A stretch of 9,915 bases of DNA. It comes from an uncultured Eubacteriales bacterium (GTDB lineage: Bacteria; Bacillota; Clostridia; Christensenellales; Christensenellaceae). The notes under the pieces were generated by a model that saw only the letters and a program-made list of their open reading frames with translations, did no database searches and was not told the DNA's origin. Positions 7,164 to 9,915 of the stretch are shown one piece after another. The position numbers and the translations under genes were made by a program. Every line of letters starts with the position of its first letter. Position 1 is the first letter of the stretch. The stretch covers positions 1 to 9,915 of the forward strand of contig CACZNR010000090.1 of NCBI GenBank assembly GCA_902782475.1. Reading direction: 5' to 3'.

Positions 7164-7526
7164 TCAGTTCTCAAATTTAATACGGATCTTGGAACATGTA
7201 CCGTTCCTGTATATGAGCTCGCATTCGTCCGACATTGCTGAAAGGATCGCACTGGAGATGTCGTCCACGGCAACATTGTCATTGAAACTGTCAACTGAGA
7301 GCTCAACTATCATATTCCTGCCTTCCTGGAATACTTCCACAAAAAGCTCAGAGCCTTCCTTTGCCCCATTGATGAGAATGCTTCCCGCTTCTGCATTCGC
7401 CATCTTGATATCTTCCACGGTCTCCGCCGGGAAATCCATCCTTATGGCAACGCCGGCAATAAAGAGTCTCAGAGGTAGTATATACTTTGAATCCGAAGGA
7501 AGTCTCAGACTGATATTGCTGTTCAT
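7164..7526 (-). CDS. Degenerate GHKL anti-sigma-factor-like protein (RsbW/SpoIIAB type)
   Basis: 120 residues; SpoIIAB has about 146. Fold and position match an anti-sigma serine kinase: an N-terminal strand, then helix 'ETVEDIKMANAEAGSILINGA' region (35-55), central strands (LFVEVF, NMIVELSV) and a final 'DECELIYRNG...KIRIKF' unit. By alignment to SpoIIAB from memory, catalytic Glu46 is kept (AEAGSI), but the Mg-binding Asn50 is Ile. The DxGxG box is replaced by VDSFND, and the ATP lid with its second glycine box is missing, accounting for the shorter length. It may bind the sigma factor without ATP-dependent kinase activity. The ATG overlaps the STAS gene stop (ATGA), with GGGGAGG about 7 nt upstream. 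Anti-sigma identity rests on gene order and fold pattern. Confidence 0.78.
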   Translation of the reverse strand: MNSNISLRLPSDSKYILPLRLFIAGVAIRMDFPAETVEDIKMANAEAGSILINGAKEGSELFVEVFQEGRNMIVELSVDSFNDNVAVDDISSAILSAMSDECELIYRNGTCSKIRIKFEN

Positions 7527-7837
7527 GCCCTGTCCTCCCCTGTATATTCAAATACGAACTTATCAGTAAGTCCTACCATATTCACTATGCCCTTCATGTA
7601 ATCCTTGAGATTTACGAATATGAGCCTGTTGCCTGTTTCCCTGAGAATATCGGCAAATCTTGCAAAAAACCTGATGACTGCTGAATCCATGTATCTTAAG
7701 TCATCACACTCTATCACTACATCCGTGCCCTTAAGGTCCGCCATAGTTTCCTGTATCTCAGGTATGTTGTAGAGATCAAGATAACCGGATGGTGTGATTA
7801 TATAGCAGTTGTCTTTTTGACTATAGATCTTATCCAT
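7523..7837 (-). CDS. STAS-domain anti-anti-sigma-like protein lacking the phospho-acceptor
   Basis: 104 residues from ATG 7837. A longer reading to TTG 7882 is rejected because it would overlap the TATAAT promoter. It is a single STAS domain like SpoIIAA/RsbV: an N-terminal hairpin (CYIITPSGYLDLYNIPE), strand VVIECDDLRYMDS, helix VIRFFARFADIL and strand RLIFVNL, then a last helix. In SpoIIAA/RsbV the motif is MDS(S/T)G, with the second Ser/Thr phosphorylated by the kinase. Here it reads MDSAV (50-54), so Ala53 and Val54 replace the acceptor and Gly. It should act by binding the anti-sigma-like protein, but its control by phosphorylation seems lost. The ribosome site is weak (AGTGAG). First gene of the operon, 4-base overlap with the next gene. 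Confidence 0.85.
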   Translation of the reverse strand: MDKIYSQKDNCYIITPSGYLDLYNIPEIQETMADLKGTDVVIECDDLRYMDSAVIRFFARFADILRETGNRLIFVNLKDYMKGIVNMVGLTDKFVFEYTGEDRA

Positions 7838-7873
7838 TGTTAACTCACTTTTAAACCTGTTTTTACAAAGAAA

Positions 7874-7901
7874 ATTATACAAAAATATTTGTTACAAATA
7901 T
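7874..7901 (-). promoter_or_regulatory. Promoter -10 and adjacent 17-bp palindrome of the sigma operon
   Basis: On the minus strand TATAAT (7879-7874) is a perfect -10, about 37 nt before ATG 7837. Just upstream, 7901-7885 reads ATATTTGTAACAAATAT, a perfect inverted repeat with 7-bp arms around TAA. It occupies the -35/spacer region, where no good -35 is seen. The position is that of an operator; the bound protein is not recognised. Its AT-richness means chance cannot be excluded. Confidence 0.55.
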
Positions 7902-7960
7902 ATGAATTATGGAACTTTTCCTGTAACCTGGCACAATTATTTTTTCTGCCCTGTGGCACG

Positions 7961-7983
7961 AAAAAAGCACCCTTGCGGATGCT
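7961..7983 (-). terminator. Intrinsic terminator after the HAD hydrolase gene
   Basis: On the minus strand AGCATCC (7983-7977), tetraloop GCAA, then GGGTGCT (7972-7966), a 7-bp stem with one T-G pair, followed by a run of T. It lies 10 bases after the hydrolase stop and separates it from the sigma operon. Confidence 0.88.
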
Positions 7984-7993
7984 TCGGTCCTTT

Positions 7994-8659
7994 TTACTTA
8001 TCTTCCTTTTCCCTGACGATATCCATTATCTCTGTTATATCGTGTATGAAATAGTCAGCTTCACATTTTTCCATTATGCTCTGGTCATAGTAGCCGCCGA
8101 GCCTTGCAACACTTACTGCTCCAGCGTTTATCCCTGATCCCACGTCTGTCATGGAATCACCTACCATGATGGTCTCCTTTGGCGATATGCCAAGCTTTTC
8201 ACATATGTAGTTCACTGACCATGGATCCGGCTTTGCCTTTTCCATGTCATCTGCCGAAAGTATGATCTCCATATATTTTGCGACATCGAGGCTGTTAAGC
8301 ACTCCGTTGGTGGCTCCCTTTGGTTTCATGGTGGCCACTGCGAGCTTTATGCCCTTTTTCCTCAGCTCCTCGAACATCTCCATTGTGCCCGGATAGAGCA
8401 CTGTATCTATGCAGTTCTCCCTTGCATAGAGCTCTGTATAGAACCTGAGGTCATCATCAAATTCATCCATTGGTATGCCGTTCCACTGATATATGCGCTC
8501 AAGCATCTTTCTTGCACCGTTTCCGATGGCTCTTCTGGTCTGCTCCCTTAAGTCACCATAGTCACCGTATCTTTTTATGGTCTTCCTGATGGCATTTGCT
8601 ATGTCAGGTATGGTATCCGCTATGGTACCGTCGAGGTCAAAGATCACAAGCTTTATCAT
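7994..8659 (-). CDS. HAD-superfamily hydrolase, phosphoglycolate phosphatase-like
   Basis: A 221-residue cytoplasmic phosphatase. All four HAD motifs are present: I FDLDGT (nucleophile Asp8, acid/base Asp10), II AVATMK (Thr110), III KPDP (Lys143) and IV VGDSMTD (Asp168, Asp172). Residues 15-85 form the helical cap of the Gph/PGP group, followed by LYPGTMEMFEELRKKG. Length matches phosphoglycolate phosphatases (about 220). The usual role is dephosphorylating small phosphoesters such as 2-phosphoglycolate, but cap type does not fix the substrate. ATG 8659 has AAGGA 5-6 nt upstream. It stands alone: a terminator-like hairpin precedes it and a strong terminator follows. No clear promoter was seen in the 72 bases upstream, so read-through from the lipoprotein gene may contribute. 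Confidence 0.9.
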   Translation of the reverse strand: MIKLVIFDLDGTIADTIPDIANAIRKTIKRYGDYGDLREQTRRAIGNGARKMLERIYQWNGIPMDEFDDDLRFYTELYARENCIDTVLYPGTMEMFEELRKKGIKLAVATMKPKGATNGVLNSLDVAKYMEIILSADDMEKAKPDPWSVNYICEKLGISPKETIMVGDSMTDVGSGINAGAVSVARLGGYYDQSIMEKCEADYFIHDITEIMDIVREKEDK

Positions 8660-8683
8660 TTCTGTCCTTAATTCCTTTCCATT

Positions 8684-8714
8684 AAAAAGCCCTTCTTCTG
8701 CAAGGAACAGGGCC
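8684..8714 (-). terminator. Probable terminator after the lipoprotein gene
   Basis: On the minus strand GCCCT (8713-8709) pairs with AGGGC (8693-8689). An inner TTC/GAA helix sits across a small internal loop, and the hairpin is followed by TTTTT (8688-8684). The stem is modest and 25 bases before the HAD start, so it may be leaky. Confidence 0.55.
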
Positions 8715-8731
8715 TGTATTTCCTGTTTTTA

Positions 8732-9313
8732 TCACGATACGAGTATGGCATCCTTGAGGGTCACATAAACGAGCTCACCCTCGTTATATGTATCAAGCGT
8801 CCCTACCACTTCGATATATTCTCCCTCAGCCGGATATCCGTAAGGGTATGAATACTCATCTATGAGCACGTACTCAAGGCCCTGTGCACAGCAGAGTGTT
8901 GCGTCCTGGATGACACAGGCAAAGTAGTACTGATCCAGTATGTCATCATAAAAGAACGTGGCATTTCCATGCATCTTTATCTTTTTTCCTATATACTTCT
9001 CAGTTTCATACAGGATGGCTGATACTTCCGAATAGATCATGGTGGCACTCATCTTTGTAAGGTCCACATCGATGTCGTCAGGAGTCGGATATGTCTTGAA
9101 ATCATGGCTGAATCTCTTCATGTCCTCGTCCCAGTTGTATTCTTCCTCATCGTCTATGATCTCCTCATCATTGAGGATCTCACTTACGGTCTTTGCATTA
9201 TTCTTTTTTGTCTTGTCACTTGCAGACCCGTCATTCTTCGAGCATCCGCTCATGAATGCAACGAATACAAGGACGGTCAGAAGTGCCGTGATCCTTCTGT
9301 ATTTCATCTTCAT
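8732..9313 (-). CDS. Lipoprotein with OB-fold-like C-terminus, metal-permease operon
   Basis: 193 residues. The signal peptide is MKMKYRR plus a hydrophobic core, ending at the lipobox FMSGC (Cys24), so it is lipid-anchored outside the membrane. Residues 25-66 are a charged linker with an acidic patch (49-64). The C-terminal half (about 105-193) has the pattern YIGKKIKMHG, then FACVIQDATLCCAQGLEYVLID, GEYIEVVGTLD and YVTLKDAIL, which looks like a small OB-fold with a Cys141-Cys142 pair. I recall similar CC-containing OB-like tails in YcgQ/TIGR03943-type proteins of metal-related loci, but this is a weak resemblance. ATG 9313 overlaps the permease stop (ATGA); an in-frame ATG at 9307 is better spaced from AAAGG. 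Coupling to the permease suggests a metal-related accessory role; the exact function is unknown. Confidence 0.8.
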   Translation of the reverse strand: MKMKYRRITALLTVLVFVAFMSGCSKNDGSASDKTKKNNAKTVSEILNDEEIIDDEEEYNWDEDMKRFSHDFKTYPTPDDIDVDLTKMSATMIYSEVSAILYETEKYIGKKIKMHGNATFFYDDILDQYYFACVIQDATLCCAQGLEYVLIDEYSYPYGYPAEGEYIEVVGTLDTYNEGELVYVTLKDAILVS

Positions 9314-9915
9314 GCCTTTCTCAGTGCACCTATGACTGCGCTGACAGTAAAACCAAACACGTTGACTGCTACTATGGTGGAACCTACAGGAGTTCCTGCC
9401 ACTACTGAGATCAGTATCCCTGCAGAAGCACAGAATACTGAGAACACTGCTGAGAATATTGTAACCGCTTTGTAATTATTAAACAATCTCATGGCCGTAA
9501 GTGCCGGGAATATGACCAGGGCCGATATGAGAAGCGAGCCCACGAGATTCATAGCAAGCACTATTATGACTGCTATGACCACGGCTATAAGGAGATTGTA
9601 AAGCTCTACATTGGTGCCTACCGCCTTTGCAAAGTTCTCATCAAAGGTCACTGCGAATATCCTGTTATAGAATATGACGAACAGTGTCACCACTACGACT
9701 GACATTATCACCGAGATCCAGACTTCTGTGCCTGTAAGGGTAAGTATTGATGTGGATCCGAAAAGTGTGGTGCAGACGTCTCCCGAGAGATTTGCGGAGT
9801 TCTTGGCAAATATGTTCATGATGAGATATCCGAATGCCAGTGCTCCCACAGATATCATTGCGATGGCCGCATCGCCCTTTATCTTTGCGTTCTGAGTCGT
9901 GCGTAAAAGTATCAC
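9310..9915 (-). CDS. ABC-3 family metal transport permease (5' part cut by window)
   Basis: The C-terminal 201 or so residues of a polytopic membrane protein; the frame is open at the right edge, so the true start lies outside. At least five hydrophobic segments are visible. Family-like features include an early 'AKIKGDAAIAMISVGALAFGY' helix region and 'FDENFAKAVGTNVELYNLL' (cytoplasmic coupling region, as in ZnuB/MntB/TroC). Further on are 'NLVGSLLISALVIFPALTAM' and a Gly/Ala-rich last helix, 'AGTPVGSTIVAVNVFGF'. Such permeases work with a periplasmic-type binding protein and an ATPase to import Zn or Mn; both would lie beyond the window. The metal cannot be told from the permease. The stop overlaps the lipoprotein start by 4 bases. 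Confidence 0.88.
   Translation of the reverse strand: MILLRTTQNAKIKGDAAIAMISVGALAFGYLIMNIFAKNSANLSGDVCTTLFGSTSILTLTGTEVWISVIMSVVVVTLFVIFYNRIFAVTFDENFAKAVGTNVELYNLLIAVVIAVIIVLAMNLVGSLLISALVIFPALTAMRLFNNYKAVTIFSAVFSVFCASAGILISVVAGTPVGSTIVAVNVFGFTVSAVIGALRKA

Noticed and set aside
6386..7837. Calling the cluster spoIIAA-spoIIAB-sigF (sporulation)
   Set aside because: The sigma motif PTIIGEIK..FRDK is SigB-like, and both partner proteins lack the phosphorylation chemistry essential to the SpoIIA switch.
7838..7882. Longer STAS start at TTG 7882
   Set aside because: It would begin inside the region of the perfect TATAAT -10 and adds residues not matching the STAS family. ATG 7837 gives the normal length.
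7929..7958. GTGCCA direct repeat (minus 7958-7953 and 7934-7929)
   Set aside because: Only six bases with a spacing of 24; too short to separate from chance.

Overview
The window reads as a chromosomal segment of a Gram-positive Bacillota, most likely a clostridial (Lachnospiraceae-like) bacterium. This rests on DivIVA-like and SepF cell-division proteins, a SigB/SigF-type partner-switching sigma cluster, a lipobox lipoprotein, GGAGG-type ribosome sites and moderate GC content. Genus and species cannot be read from the sequence. All thirteen genes I can support lie on the minus strand, so transcription runs from high to low coordinates. The window cuts the first gene (permease, right edge) and the last gene (PepSY protein, left edge). 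There are no RNA genes, insertion sequences, CRISPR arrays or tRNAs, and almost no non-coding space.

Reading in the direction of transcription: (1) 9915-8732 holds the C-terminal part of an ABC-3 type metal permease, overlapped by a lipoprotein gene with an OB-fold-like tail and a Cys-Cys pair. A probable terminator follows. (2) 8659-7994 is a phosphoglycolate-phosphatase-like HAD hydrolase with a clear intrinsic terminator. (3) 7837-3079 looks like one long operon. It starts from a TATAAT promoter with a 17-bp palindrome beside it. It encodes a STAS anti-anti-sigma-like protein, a GHKL anti-sigma-like protein, a SigB-like sigma factor, a membrane-anchored HlyD-like coiled-coil protein, a YggS/YlmE PLP protein, SepF and a DivIVA-like protein, and it ends at a hairpin terminator. 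(4) 2971-1 holds an OmpR-family response regulator, its histidine kinase (4-bp overlap) and a secreted or membrane-anchored protein with three PepSY repeats.

Two things stand out. First, the partner-switching pair appears degenerate on both sides in a matched way. The anti-sigma-like protein keeps the catalytic Glu but has lost the Mg-binding Asn, the DxGxG box and the ATP lid with its glycine box. The STAS protein has Ala where the phosphorylated Ser/Thr should be. This suggests a sigma control module that no longer uses phosphorylation, placed directly upstream of cell-division genes. Second, nearly identical 17-bp boxes (16/17), each two TCTAAT hexamers 11 bp apart, lie upstream of the response regulator and of the PepSY gene. 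Both sit exactly 10 bp before a possible -10 element. This is the geometry of OmpR/PhoB-type activator sites, so the regulator probably controls itself and the PepSY gene.

Functional calls come from motif recognition by eye; no homology search was run.
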